A stretch of DNA of 64,000 bases from Liquidambar formosana (Eukaryota; Streptophyta; Magnoliopsida; Saxifragales; Altingiaceae), in contig CM077831.1 in NCBI GenBank assembly GCA_039720395.1, positions 4,940,003 to 5,004,002 on the forward strand. Direction: 5' to 3'. Position numbers and translations under genes: made by a program. Within the stretch, counting starts at the first letter, position 1; every line of letters begins with the position of its first letter. The notes beneath the pieces were generated by a model. It saw only the letters and a program-made list of their open reading frames with translations, was not told the origin of the DNA and made no database searches. Below are positions 1 to 10,300 of this stretch, one piece after another.

Positions 1-280
1 CTGGCATAGAATTGGAAGACCTTTCATCGAACAAAGTTCGATGTAACCTGTGGATACCTCATCTTGTTCCCCAGTGAAACTGGTATACAGCATGAGAAGA
101 GTTCTGTAGAACTTATGAAGAGTACCTTTGTGCTTGTGTATGATGAATTCGAAGAATTCAATGATATGATCACCCTCTTTTCCCCAGTGGATCTTGATAA
201 AGTCAATTCCCCGGGCAAAAATGGGTTGTTCTTTTGGTCATTGGCTTGCAAGTGAAACTTGGTCACCAATGAGGGGCTTC
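1..280 (+). mobile_element. 3' internal end of G1 (Tat/Ogre-like) element E1
   Basis: This is non-coding sequence directly before a 3' LTR. Positions 195-280 match the reverse complement of 41215-41300, which lies next to the inverted LTR copy, so both are the 3' internal end of the same family. It ends in a purine-rich tract (271-277), the likely polypurine tract. It contains a row of short hairpins: 25-43 (CATCGAAC/GTTCGATG), 71-83 (CCAGT/ACTGG), 100-113 (AGTTC/GAACT) and 144-160 (TGAATTC/GAATTCA). The short frames here show no recognisable protein. The rest of the element lies left of the window. Confidence 0.7.
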
Positions 281-974
281 TGTCACACCCCATTTTTGCC
301 ACCTTAGCTAGGGTTTGTCATTGCATGTGTCTTTTTGTTTCCTTTTTGAGTCTAGTCTTTTGCATTGAGTTTCTAGGGTCCTAAGGATGGTGTGTATGAA
401 TTTTGGTTCGATTTGGAGTTGATCTCGAGGGTTAATTAGAACTTTTGTGACTTGAGGGGCATAATTGTCTTTTTGATCACAAACTTTCCATTTGACCTTG
501 AAATGATCTCCAAGTTGCCAATTGGAGTTCATAAGGTATTTGTGGGTTCAATTCGATGAATTGAAGGTTCGGGATTAGAATGGCTCAGCAAGGCTCAGGT
601 TGGCTAAAAGACCTACTTCGGGTTAGCTCGAATTGGTTCATGATTTTCACTCTATGACTACTCATTTGACCTTGATTGGTCTTAATTTCATCCCCAAATG
701 TGTTTAGGGAGGTTGAATTTCGAATTGGAAAGCATTCGGTGCAACCCTATGTGCATACCTAAGCTAAGCGATGGTGAGGCATAGCGGTTAACCACCTTTG
801 TAGGACCCAACCATGCAGCCATGGCTAGGGTTTCTTGCCCTCAAGTGACTCAAATTACATTCCCCTTCGAAACACGGTCGTTTTGGCTTTCGTTTCGTCA
901 AAATCGGAGTTGATTTGGGCCTGAAACACTTTTGGAAGCTGAAAGGGTCAAATTTGGGCTGAAGCTGACATGGC

Positions 975-1054
975 CTCGGGTGACCACCCAGGCCTGGGCG
1001 GCTAGCCGCCTGGGCCCAGGCTGCTAGCCGCCCAGCCCCAAGTGGTCACCCGAG
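975..1054. promoter_or_regulatory. 80-bp palindromic cassette in G1 LTR
   Basis: The outer arms are CTCGGGTGACCAC and GTGGTCACCCGAG. Inside lie two 14-bp palindromes built on GGCGGCTAGCCGCC. The whole block folds on itself. The same cassette occurs at 40424-40503 in the inverted LTR and upstream of three genes (3451, 43082, 46395). It lies about 190 bp before the LTR TATA box. A regulatory role is inferred. Confidence 0.8.
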
Positions 1055-1241
1055 CCACTTTCCTTTTTTGAGCCTTGACGCGGCTCCCACCCTATTTTCT
1101 CGGATTTGCTCGCCTTTGGCCACCATTTAACCCTAATTTCAGCCCTTTTTGACCTACTTGAGCCCCAAGGTAACCTCTAAGAGCCCTTGGATCAATCCCT
1201 AGGGTTTTAATCCCAACCATTGAGGGTTTTCCCTCAATCCC

Positions 1242-1249
1242 TATAAATA
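1242..1249 (+). promoter_or_regulatory. TATA box of G1 LTR
   Basis: TATAAATA in a CCCTATAAATACCCCC context. The inverted LTR keeps the same box at 40218-40225. Confidence 0.75.
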
Positions 1250-3207
1250 CCCCCTTATACTTCAGCAATAGGGGGACACTTTGGAGGCACTTTGGTGAGA
1301 CTTGGAGGCTATGGCAGCCATCCTTAGGGTAGTTTAACCTATACTTTGAGTGAGAGAGTGTGAGAGTAAGCTTGGAGGAGGGCTGGAGCATTGCTTGAAG
1401 GCTTGAAGGAAGGAACTCCCAGCAGTACACAAGAGAAGGAGGGCTCCCTACAGCAGCAAAAGGATACTTCACCATAGGTATTCCCCCCTTCCTCCTCTTC
1501 TCTCTTTTAAAGTTAGGGTTTTTGCATAGAATAGGATGATTGCATATCAAAGTTTGTGTTTTTATCATGTCTTGTTGCTTCCATGCATGTTTAGGATCAT
1601 ATTTGTGGGCTGTATAGTATGCTAGGATGATGTTCCATGTGATTTGCTGCATGTTTGGGATTCTAGGGTTTCCTTAGTGCTGAAATTGAGTTTATGTTTA
1701 GAATAGCTATATTTCATGTGCAAGCTTGTATTTTTCTCATGTGTGGATGCTTCTATTGATTAATATGCATGATTAGCATGATGTCTATGATGGGCTTTGC
1801 ATGATTTAGAGTTATTTTATGTGATTTTATGCACTAGTGTGATTCTAGGGTTTCATTCATCCTTGTATTAGGAAAGTAGCATATAGCATGATAGCTTAGG
1901 GTTTTTCTTTGTGTTTTCTTCATGGTTGATATATATGTGCTGCATATTTGATAACTATGATATTTCTAGCATTCATATAGTTGATTTTAGGGTTTTTTTT
2001 GCATGTCATTGCATGTAGGGTTGAATTAGGGTTTTAGTTAGCTTATGATTCATGTTGTTGCATGACTTGTGGTTGATTTTAAAACCTTATTTCAATTCTG
2101 TCCAGATCTGTTATTTGTCTTTGATATGATATTTTGAGCATGTGTTAGCCCATGTTTGGGCACGATAATGGCTTGATTTGGAATCTAGCTTGCTTGGTTG
2201 GTATTTTTGGTATGTTTTGCATGGAAATTGCAGGTGCTTTGATAGGTACAACAGGTGCAACTACCCCACCAATGTGGGGTGGTTATCTTGGCTATTGTGA
2301 GATGAAATCTTACAAATAAGGTAATTACCCTATGCAATAGGGAGGTTACTTTGACAGGTTGCTTTTGCTTAAGGTAAGTAGGGTATGAGGGTGCCCCAAT
2401 TCACCCTTCTTCCCTTTCTTTGAAACTTTCCCTTTCTCCCCCCTAGGGTTGTTTCCTAATAGGGGAATATGGTGATTCCTATAGTATCCTTTCAATAAAA
2501 AATACTTTTTAGATCAAAGTTTCCATCTTTTATCAAAATTCCATATTTTACCAAAAATCTTTTGAGAATCATTTATTTTGGAAACTTACCATGTTTTACT
2601 TGAAAGGAAACTTAGGGTTTACCATAGGCCTTGATTAGGTTATAACCCTATTCCCTTTCGAACTACGTGGACTTTGATCCATGTATTTCCATACATGGTA
2701 CGTAGGCGCTCTTCGTGATGTTCAAGTCCGCCCTAGGATACTAAGTATCCTAGGTTTTCTCCCCCTCCTTCTTTTTTCTGTTTTTTCTTTGATTTACATG
2801 ATTATATGGATGAATGAATGAATGATATGCATGCTGTCTTGTGATGATAACTGTTGATTTATGTGTGATTAAGACTTTGATTTAGCCCAATTAAATTAAG
2901 AGACCGTTTAGGGCGATATGGGTACCTATAGGCTTTGCCTAGAACCTTCCCATATCGTAACTTAGCCTCCGAATCCCCGAATTCTCTGGTTTCCAAAAGA
3001 TCATTTGCCTTTCCATTTTTAAATATGGAGTCAATCTTTTGTTTTCCTAAAACAAAACCGTTTTTAGGGTTTTCCTTGTTTCCTTTAAAAAATAAGGTGG
3101 CGACTCCTTTCTTTTTCCAAACCCATTCGTGGGCCCTCTTTTCCTGGGTCCACAGATTGGCGACTTTTAAACCCTCCTGTGGGCCTTACCAATTTCTGGG
3201 GTTCACA

Positions 3208-3672
3208 GACAATGGCTATCTTTTTGCATTCCATGCTTGTGTTTTGTACTTGCCACCTAAAACCAACTTTCTTAACCCCTATTATGGATACTTGTTGTGC
3301 TTGTTTGAATCTATCATGATGATGTTGTGATACCCTTCTTATGAAAATTTAAGTCAATGTGAGCTCATAGGAGTGAAAATGGCGTAAAAAGGCCATCCGA
3401 ACGCGAAAATAGGCAAAACCGGGCGAAACAAGGCAAAACAAGGCGGAGGCCTCGGGTGACCGTCTGGCGCCAGATGGTTAGCCGTCTGGGCCTAGACGGC
3501 TGACCGTCCAGCCCCGGACGGTTACCCGAGGTCGACGCGCTTTTTCACGATTTTTCAGGAATTTTGCTATTTTGACGGTTCTACTCCCTTTAGGACTCGA
3601 ATTTGTGACCTTTTCCCTATAAAAACACATGAGGGGAGCCTTCTAACTCACCTATTTTGATTGACAATAATT
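3208..3672 (+). promoter_or_regulatory. Promoter region of the left DUF7745-like gene
   Basis: Beyond the LTR end, 3208-3340 resembles nothing else in the window. From about 3380 it is homologous to 46350-46617, the promoter of the second DUF7745-like gene: a run of GGCAAAAC-type repeats, the palindromic cassette at 3451-3530, a block reading TTTGTGACCTTTTCCC, a TATA box TATAAAAA at 3618-3625, then the ATG at 3673. Cassette, TATA and ATG have the same spacing in both copies (88 bp from cassette end to TATA, about 55 bp from TATA to ATG). Confidence 0.75.
3451..3530. promoter_or_regulatory. 80-bp palindromic cassette, arm-swapped variant
   Basis: It has the same length, outer ends (CTCGGG/CCCGAG) and layout as the cassette at 975-1054, but the inner arms read GACGG...CCGTC instead of GGCGG...CCGCC. 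Both sides of the palindromes have changed, so symmetry is kept. It lies 88 bp before the TATA box of the DUF7745-like gene. Confidence 0.8.
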
Positions 3673-4334
3673 ATGGAAGCCTTGGATGGGTTCTTAAGAG
3701 GGTTTTTGGCAGTCATGGCTGCCAAAGACAAAACTGAGTTTAAGTGCTTCGGCTTGGAACCATTGCTCTCCATAAGGCACATGAAGCTCGAGACGACTCT
3801 TCTCACTGCTGCTACATATTTCTGGGATCCTTAAATCCATGTCTTTCGATTCAATTATGAAGAATTATGCCCAACCATGGAAGAATTTAGTGCTTTATTT
3901 GGAGTTTCGCCCGTAGGGCCATTCATTCTTCCTACACCTCGCTCGGATTACCTTGCTTCCTTCTCCGACTTTCTTGGCATTCCTCAGAGGGATGTAACGA
4001 TCTTTGTCAAGGATCATATGGTGGACTTAATGAAGTTAGCAACCTCATTCTTGGCTCATGATAGCGATGGTACTCTAACTTTCACCCCTCAAATTCAGCG
4101 TGCACTTGCTTTTTGCTTAATTGGTCGCTTTCTCATCTCCACCGACACTCTTCAAGTCCCTGTTCAAATATGTGAGTTGATTGCCCCTCTTCTCAAGCGA
4201 CATAACATCATTCCCTTGGTACTAGCTGAAACCTTGAATGGCTTAGATAAGGTTCATGGCAACCCTAAAGCGCCTTTAGGAGGTAGCCCCTTTTTATTGC
4301 AAATGTGGCTGCTCGAGCGATTGAATTTTCTATC
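3673..4334 (+). pseudogene. DUF7745-like gene, left copy, nonsense and truncated
   Basis: The frame starting at ATG 3673 matches the copy at 46618 codon for codon over about 220 residues with no gap. The signature is a tyrosine/phenylalanine-tryptophan-aspartate-proline stretch followed by HVFRFNYEELCPTMEEF, typical of the plant DUF7745 family, which is known mostly from transposon-associated plant proteins of unknown function. Codon 54 is TAA (3832-3834) where the other copy has CAA, a C-to-T nonsense change. The frame then stays open until the Tekay-like LTR at 4335 cuts it after LNFLS. It has its own TATA promoter with a palindromic cassette. It probably belongs to a G1-type element as an antisense gene. 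It is not functional as it stands. Confidence 0.75.
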
Positions 4335-6604
4335 TGTCACGACCCAAATTAATTAAGCCGTAATCAATATTAATAAATCCAGTTTAATTAAGAAAATCAT
4401 TTAGGAATCACGTGAATGGCACGTGTTAGAAAACCGGTAATTTCAATAAAAATTTCGGCATGACCCATTCGTAAATGGAACATACCGTAACAAAATCCTG
4501 TATAAAAGAGTTATAAAAGTTCTTGTCATCCATCATTGGTATCATCACATGCTAAATAAACCATATGAAGAAACCTACGAAATTAAAATATTACAAACCA
4601 TAAGTTATTACATGTCTAGTGCCCATAGGCCGAATACAAAGTGTTTAGTTAATACATAACCATAATGTTAAAATTCGATCCCAACAAAGCATAGCACCTC
4701 AAGGCGAGGTCTCCCCAGCTATGAAATCATCTGAAAAAGGTTTATAAAACATAGGAGTGAGTATAAAACTCAGTAGATATAATTTCTATATAGAAATAAC
4801 CAAAGCATGATAATATAACCAATTACAATCAAGCTTAAAATAATTAAAACCCATGCAATGTCATGAATGATATGCGACTCATGTCCATTTAACATAATCC
4901 ATAATTACCGACCACTCCCGCAGGAGTCTTCGCGCGGAAACGGAGGATTTAAATCCACCTCCAAGAGGACAACACAAGGGTTCCTACCTGGAACCGGAAA
5001 GTAGCCTCTGATTCGGGAACACAAGGGTCCCTACCTGGAACCGGAAAGTACCCAGGACCAAAGGAATGGAAAACACCGCTAAGTCCCTTGACCGCTAGTA
5101 GTCCAAATCCAATGACCCTTTAATATAATTTTACCAAGTAATTAATTAAGTCTATTTCATGCATTTTATGCCATTGAATGCCATGAAAAGCTTAAAAACC
5201 CTTATACGTGTCAGTTATTCCAGAAATCAACAATATATAATTATTTCATAATCATATAACATGTGGGAGCTATGTAAAACATGTGAAATATAGACCAACA
5301 AGAATTTACATAGCATATACATCCAAAATAAACTAAAATACAACAAGTATATCAACCCATATACTCCCAAATGTAATATTCCTAAATATAGGGTTATGTA
5401 AACTAGACCCCTCAGTACATGCATTACAAAATATACATGATAATCCACCCAAATATCACGTAAACTCGTAAATAACACCCAAAATACATTTTTATCCAAC
5501 ATATATGGGCTTATATACTAACCCATTATCATCCCTATGGTTAAAACCCATGAAAATTACACCTACCTCACATATATTGCACCAAACGTAGAGAAAAGGT
5601 GTTGGGAGGGTCGGATCTGAGCCTAGAAAGCAAGAATAAGTTCCAAACACTACAGATCAGGCTTGAATCCTCTCAAGGCACGTGTAGATCTTCAAATCCA
5701 GCCCCTAAAACGCGAGACAAAGCATTGAAATGAGGGGAGAGGGTCAAAACCCATGCATGCAAGAGAAAAATGTGATTTTCTCTCTCCAAACAAGCCCTTT
5801 CTCTCTCCTTTCTCTCTCTCCTCTCTCTCCTTTACTCTCTCTCTCTAATACTCAAAATGCTGAAAAAATGGGTGTTAGAGTCGTGATATGAGGGTTTTAA
5901 AAGAGGTGAGGGGCACATGCGTCTTTTGACGCACATTAAACCATCAGGCCAATTCAGTCGACTGAATTAAAGAGTCAGTCGACTTAAATGACAATTCAAT
6001 CGACTGAATTGAGAATTCAATCGACTGAAAATACCAGAATTGAAATAATCCAGCTTCTGTGTAATTCAGTCGACTGAATCACACTTCAGTCTACTGAATC
6101 AGACAGAATACACCCTTCTGCCTTATTTTCATTCAAAACATTTTATTCTTCCTTTTACTTTAAGTTATTTAATGAAAATAAGCAAATAACCCCCCATTTG
6201 AATCCAAATAAAATACTAGAAAAATCAAATTCCAAGTAAATCAAAATCTCATTTTCAAGTTTTAGTACAAAATCCGACTCCCGACAGATTTTTCAAAAAC
6301 AAACGTACGAGGAAACCGATCGAGATGTGATAATAAAATCCCATAAAATCACAGATATCTTATAATATTATAAACTTCCAATACCGCCAAAAATTATCTT
6401 TAAAAACGAAGTTTTACGAAAATCCATTTTTTTTTCCAACACTTAGCCGAATTTCAGCAGTCTAAAAAAATATGAAATCGTAAACACAACAACATCACAC
6501 ACATGCAAGACCCATGCGTGACAATACCCGACAAATCAACTAATGTACATGCAAATCATGCATTAAAGGTGAGATTATCCTAATTAAATGATGCGGGCAT
6601 TACA
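4335..6604 (-). mobile_element. Tekay-like chromovirus LTR, complete copy
   Basis: Read on the minus strand it starts TGTAATGCCCGCATC at 6604 and ends GGGTCGTGACA at 4335, the terminal pattern common in plant Tekay/Del chromovirus LTRs. Its right 970 bp (5631-6604) recur at 6900-7882. A palindrome cluster at 5951-6099 lies just upstream, in LTR orientation, of a TATA-like TTTTAAAA near 5897. A CT-rich run occupies 5770-5850. It cuts the DUF7745-like gene on its left. No internal chromovirus genes are present. Small frames inside, such as 5227-5502 on the minus strand, have no recognisable content. Confidence 0.7.
5951..6099. promoter_or_regulatory. Cluster of six ATTCAGTCGACTGAAT-type palindromes
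   Basis: Six copies of a palindrome centred on GTCGAC or a near variant: 5951-5968 (perfect, 18 bp), 5977-5984 (core only), 5992-6011, 6014-6029, 6063-6079 and 6085-6099. The sequence on both sides is conserved in the second LTR copy, but that copy carries a different palindrome (7247-7351). Confidence 0.8.
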
Positions 6605-6899
6605 TCTCTCCTCTCTTCTCCTACACTAGCAACAACAAGGAAAAGGAGGAAAGGACTTGAAGCTCTAGCTAGGTGTGGATACCGTTGGAGGCAGCACACT
6701 TGGGCTGCTCATTCACCGCTGTCCGGAGTCGAAGCTTGGAGCAAAACGGAGAAGACAAAAATTCTGTTAGTGTTCTAACCCTCTTTGTAGTTAGGGTTTG
6801 ATTTTGTGTTATGCATAGTTAGATTCATGGGCTGTGGAATCGTAGGAAAAATTTTTATATTCCGCACTTCAATTTTTCCCTCTTGTTCGATTCCCAACA
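6605..6899 (+). mobile_element. Fragment of the element-A type Ty1/copia LTR (R-U5 end)
   Basis: This 295-bp block matches 48640-48937, the last part of the 5' LTR of element A, from the CTAGCAACAACAAGG motif to the terminal CCCAACA. It sits exactly between the outer end of one Tekay-like LTR and the truncation point of the other. The right junction shares CAAGAATAAG with the intact Tekay LTR at 5631, consistent with a microhomology join. It has no primer binding site after it. Confidence 0.75.
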
Positions 6900-7882
6900 A
6901 GAATAAGCTCTAAACTCCACAGATCAGGCTTGAATCCTCTCCAAGCACGTGTAGATCTTCAAATCCAGCCCCTAGAACGCGAGTCCAAGCATTGAAATAA
7001 GGTGAGAGAGTCAAAAACCCAAGCATGCAAAAGAAAAATGTGATTTTCTCTCTCTAAACAAGCCCTTTCTCTCCTCTCATTCTCCTCTCTCCTCTCTCTC
7101 TCTCTCTCTCTCCTTCTCTCTCTCTTTCTCTAACACTTAAAATTCTGAAAAATGGGTGTTAGAGTCGTGATATGAGGATTTTAAAAGAGGTGAGGGGCAC
7201 ATGTGTCTTTTGACGCGCATTGAAAAAATTTGCAAAATCTACAATGCACGATTGATCGTGGTCTGAGGGCACGATCGATCGTGTTTAACAGAAGTGAAAT
7301 CACATTTCTGGGGTACCTACGATCGATCGTCATCAAGGCACGATCGATCGTCCCCTGTTGAAAATGCCCAGTAACTCAAGCAATTGTGTATAAACTCCTA
7401 CTGTACAGGCCACTACCTTATTTTCATTAAAAACATTTAAGTAACTTTTACTTTAAGTTATTTAATGAAAATAAGCAAATAACCCCCCATTTGAATCCAA
7501 ATAAAATATCAGAAAAATCAAATTCCAAGTATATCAAAATCTCATTTTCAAGTTTTAGTACAAAATCCGACTCCCGATAGATTTTTCAAAAACAAACGTA
7601 TGAGGAAACCGATCGAATCATGGTAATAAAATCACAGATGTCTTATAATATTATAAACTTCCATTACCACCAAAAATTATCTTTAAAAACGAAGTTTTAC
7701 GAAAACCATTTTTTCCCAACACTTAGCCAAATTTCAGCAATCTAAAAATGTGAAATCCTAAACACAACAACATCACACACATGTAATACCCACGCGTGAC
7801 AATACCCGACAAATCAACTAATGTACATGCAAAACATGCATCAAAGGTGAGATTATCCTAATTAAATGGTGCGGGCATTACA
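6900..7882 (-). mobile_element. Tekay-like LTR, truncated second copy
   Basis: It is homologous to 5631-6604. On the minus strand it begins TGTAATGCCCGCACC at 7882 and is cut at 6900. It has a CT-rich run at about 7045-7130, a TATA-like TTTTAAAA near 7173 and a palindrome cluster at 7247-7351 of a different sequence from the first copy. It interrupts the copia pol frame that resumes at 7883. Confidence 0.7.
7247..7351. promoter_or_regulatory. Cluster of four CACGATCGATCGTG-type palindromes
   Basis: Copies at 7247-7260 (one mismatch), 7270-7283 (perfect, 14 bp), 7319-7330 and 7340-7351. The position in the LTR equals that of the GTCGAC palindromes at 5951-6099, between the conserved GGGGCACATG block and the conserved CTTATTTTCATT block. 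Confidence 0.8.
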
Positions 7883-9319
7883 GTTCCACTACCCCAAGGG
7901 AAGAAGACAGTCGAGTGCAAGTGGGTCTTCTCCGTTAAACACAAAGTAGATGGATCTATAGAACAATACAAGGCGAGGCTAGTTACAAAAGGATACACTC
8001 AGACATATGGTGTAGATTATCAAGAAACTTTTTCACCAGTAGCCAAACTAAATACAGTTAGGGTTCTACTATCTCTCGCAGCCAACCTGGACTGGCCATT
8101 GCACCAGTTAGATGTAAAGAACGCATTTCTCTATGGTGACCTTGAAGAGGAAGTCTACATGGATATCCCTTCAGGCTACATAGCATCTTCAAAAACTGGA
8201 GTTGTGTGCAAATTGCAACACGCACTGTATGGACTGAAACAATCACCTCGGGCATAGTTTGGGCAGTTCAATAAAGCAATGAAGAAGTATGACTTCTGCC
8301 AAAGTAACTCAGATCATACATTATTTCCAAAGCACCGACGAGGCAAGGTAACAGCTTTAATTGTATATGTCGATGATATGATCATCACAGAGGATGATAC
8401 AGAGGAAATTGCTACGCTTCAGAAACAATTGGCAACCAAATTTGAGATGAAAAATCTGGGAGGACTTAAATATTTCCTGGGAATAAAGGTTGCTAGATCA
8501 GAACAAGGTATATTTCTTTCCCAGCAAAAATATATAGTAGATTTACTATGTGAGGTTGGAATGTTGGATTGTAAGCCAGACACTCCAATTGTTCAAAATC
8601 ACAAGCTCGGAGAATATCTAAGCAAAATGCTAGCAGACAAAGGAAGATACCAGAGGTTTGTCGGGAAACTTATTTACCTCTCACATACCCGTCTTGATAT
8701 TGCTTACGCAGTGAGTGTAGTAAGTCAATTGATGCACCAACCTAGTAAGGATCATATGGAAGCAGTGATCTGGATTTTACGATACTTAAAATCCTCCCTG
8801 GGAAAAGGGCTTATGTTTTCAAAAAATAACCATCTCAAAGTCAGTGGTTATATAGTCGCAGATTGGGCGGGAAACACCACAGACAGAAGATCCACCTCAG
8901 GCTAGTTCATGTTCGTTGGGGGGAATCTTGTTACATGGAGAAGTAAGAAGCAAAAGGTGGTGGCATTGTCCAGTGCTGAAGCAGAGTTTCGTGGAATGGC
9001 TAAAGGACTGTGTGAGCTTCTATGGCTCAGAAGACTTCTAATCGAAATTGGATTTGCTCCTACCTCCGAGATGGACCTTTTTTGCGATAACAAGGCAGCT
9101 ATTGCTATTGCCTATAATCCTATCCAGCACGATCGCACTAAACACGTGGAGATTGACAGACACTTCATTAAAGAAAATCTCGAAGCTAAAATAATTCGAT
9201 TTCCATTTGTGAAGTCCGAAGACCAACTGGTGGATATTCTTTCAAAGGCCGTATCAAGCAAGGAGTTCTACAACTCACTAGACAAGTTGCACATTGAAGA
9301 GTTGGATGCTTCCACTTGA
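7883..9319 (+). pseudogene. pol: Ty1/copia pol C-terminus: reverse transcriptase and RNase H (Ale-like)
   Basis: One reading frame runs from 7883 to the stop at 9317-9319 with two in-frame TAG codons, at 8255-8257 and 8903-8905. The first falls in the conserved QSPRAW position (TGG to TAG). The reverse transcriptase shows the ECKWVF start, the [10 protein letters not shown] block and the catalytic YVDD motif. RNase H shows DRRSTSG, LSSAEAEF and the FCDNKAAI block, ending about 70 residues later. The integrase, protease and Gag parts are missing because the Tekay-like LTR joins at 7883. The order RT then RNase H at the end of pol is diagnostic of Ty1/copia. The short spacing to a purine tract (9320-9327) and LTR start is normal. 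Assignment to the Ale/Retrofit lineage is by general resemblance only. Confidence 0.9.
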
Positions 9320-9329
9320 GGAGGAGTAT

Positions 9330-9555
9330 TGGCATGAGTTGTCAGATAAGAATCAAATTAGAGAAATTATAGGGATAGCCATAAGAAATTATAGGGATAG
9401 CCACAACTATCACCCATGATTCTAGCCATAAAATCTGTATAGCTAAGGATAGCTTATCAAATCTCTCTATATATATATGTACACAATATCCTGTAAAGGA
9501 GATATACGGTGAATACAATGAAAGCAAATCTGACAAACTCAAGATAAAAACTCCT
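9330..9555 (+). mobile_element. Probable 3' LTR remnant of the copia element
   Basis: It begins TGGCATGAGTTGTC right after a GAGGAGGAG purine tract. It has a 20-bp direct duplication (GAAATTATAGGGATAGCCA) near 9362-9403, a TATATATATATG stretch near 9466 and an A-rich end. The right border is not clear. Confidence 0.5.
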
Positions 9556-10300
9556 TTTAAAAAAAAAAAAAAATTTAACTCAGGCAACCGGCCCCATGCA
9601 AAGCACGGGCACCTTCCCAAGTAAAGTTTATAAAAGAAACAAGAAGGGCCAGATTTTTCAGCCTCAAGCTGTAATTTGGTGGGATGAAGGTGAAATGGGC
9701 CCAACTTGGGAGTATAATTAGATTTTAAGGGGTCATTTTCAGTTTTGGGCCTTTAGTGTAGTTGGGATGTTATTTTGTGGTATTTTGCTAGATTTAGTTG
9801 GCCCAAACCTTAGTTAGTTTGGCTTGCTTTGTAAGCCTCTAATTTAGCTTGTTGTGTAAGCCTCCTAGTTGGCTTGCCTTGTAAGCTTCTTGTGTCCCAA
9901 AGTATAAAGTTTATGGAAAGATGTATCTGGATTTTTGATGAATGAATGAAATTTCCTGCTATTGCTGCTGGTTTTGAGCTTCCCCTCAGGCCCTAAGAAG
10001 GTGTGATGCCTTCCTCATATTAGGAGTAAATCCTAGGACCCTACTAGTGTGATACTAGTAGCTTTCTCTCTCTTTCTCTTCTTTATCATCTTGTCTATTG
10101 TTTCTTCTTTCTTTGTGATTTATAGCAAGTGTTCTTAGCCTCCACAACCCCTATTCTGAATATCAGTTGCTGTAGAATAGTTGCTGTCCTGTGATTCCCA
10201 GCAGCTTATTCTTGAATTTTCCTCACCCAGGTTTTCAACCTCTGAAATTTCCCCTTAAAGTTCTACATCACAAATCCAAGCCAACAACCCAACACCCAAA
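9556..10300 (+). repeat. Old LTR-like repeat, copy 1
   Basis: The block at 9930-10080, with GGTGTGATGCCTTC and CCTAGGACCCTACT, is a diverged match of 17755-17885. Both are preceded by rows of GGCTTG/CTTGTAAGC-type imperfect repeats and followed by CT-rich sequence. It is probably a decayed LTR or leader of one family. No protein-coding part was found. Confidence 0.4.

Larger units (their letters stand above)
281..3207 (+). mobile_element. G1 LTR, plus copy (3' LTR of E1)
   Basis: A 2.9-kb LTR starting TGTCACACCCC and ending GGGGTTCACA. It is defined by comparison with the inverted copy at 38499-41214: the two match from terminus to terminus and share the polypurine side. A palindromic cassette lies at 975-1054 and a TATA box at 1242-1249, so transcription should start near 1270, leaving a very long R-U5 of about 1.9 kb. 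The long LTR and the extra antisense genes of the sister copy point to the Ty3/gypsy Tat/Ogre group, but no pol gene is visible here to prove it. A 186-codon minus-strand frame at 1092-1652 runs across the promoter and leader and is not accepted as a gene. Confidence 0.85.

Noticed and set aside
1092..1652. 186-codon open frame on the minus strand within the G1 LTR
   Set aside because: It runs through the TATA box and leader of the LTR in antisense, has no recognisable motif, and no comparable long frame is listed for the homologous LTR at 38499-41214.
5227..5502. 91-codon minus frame, hydrophobic
   Set aside because: It lies inside the Tekay-like LTR, has an AT-driven composition and no motif.
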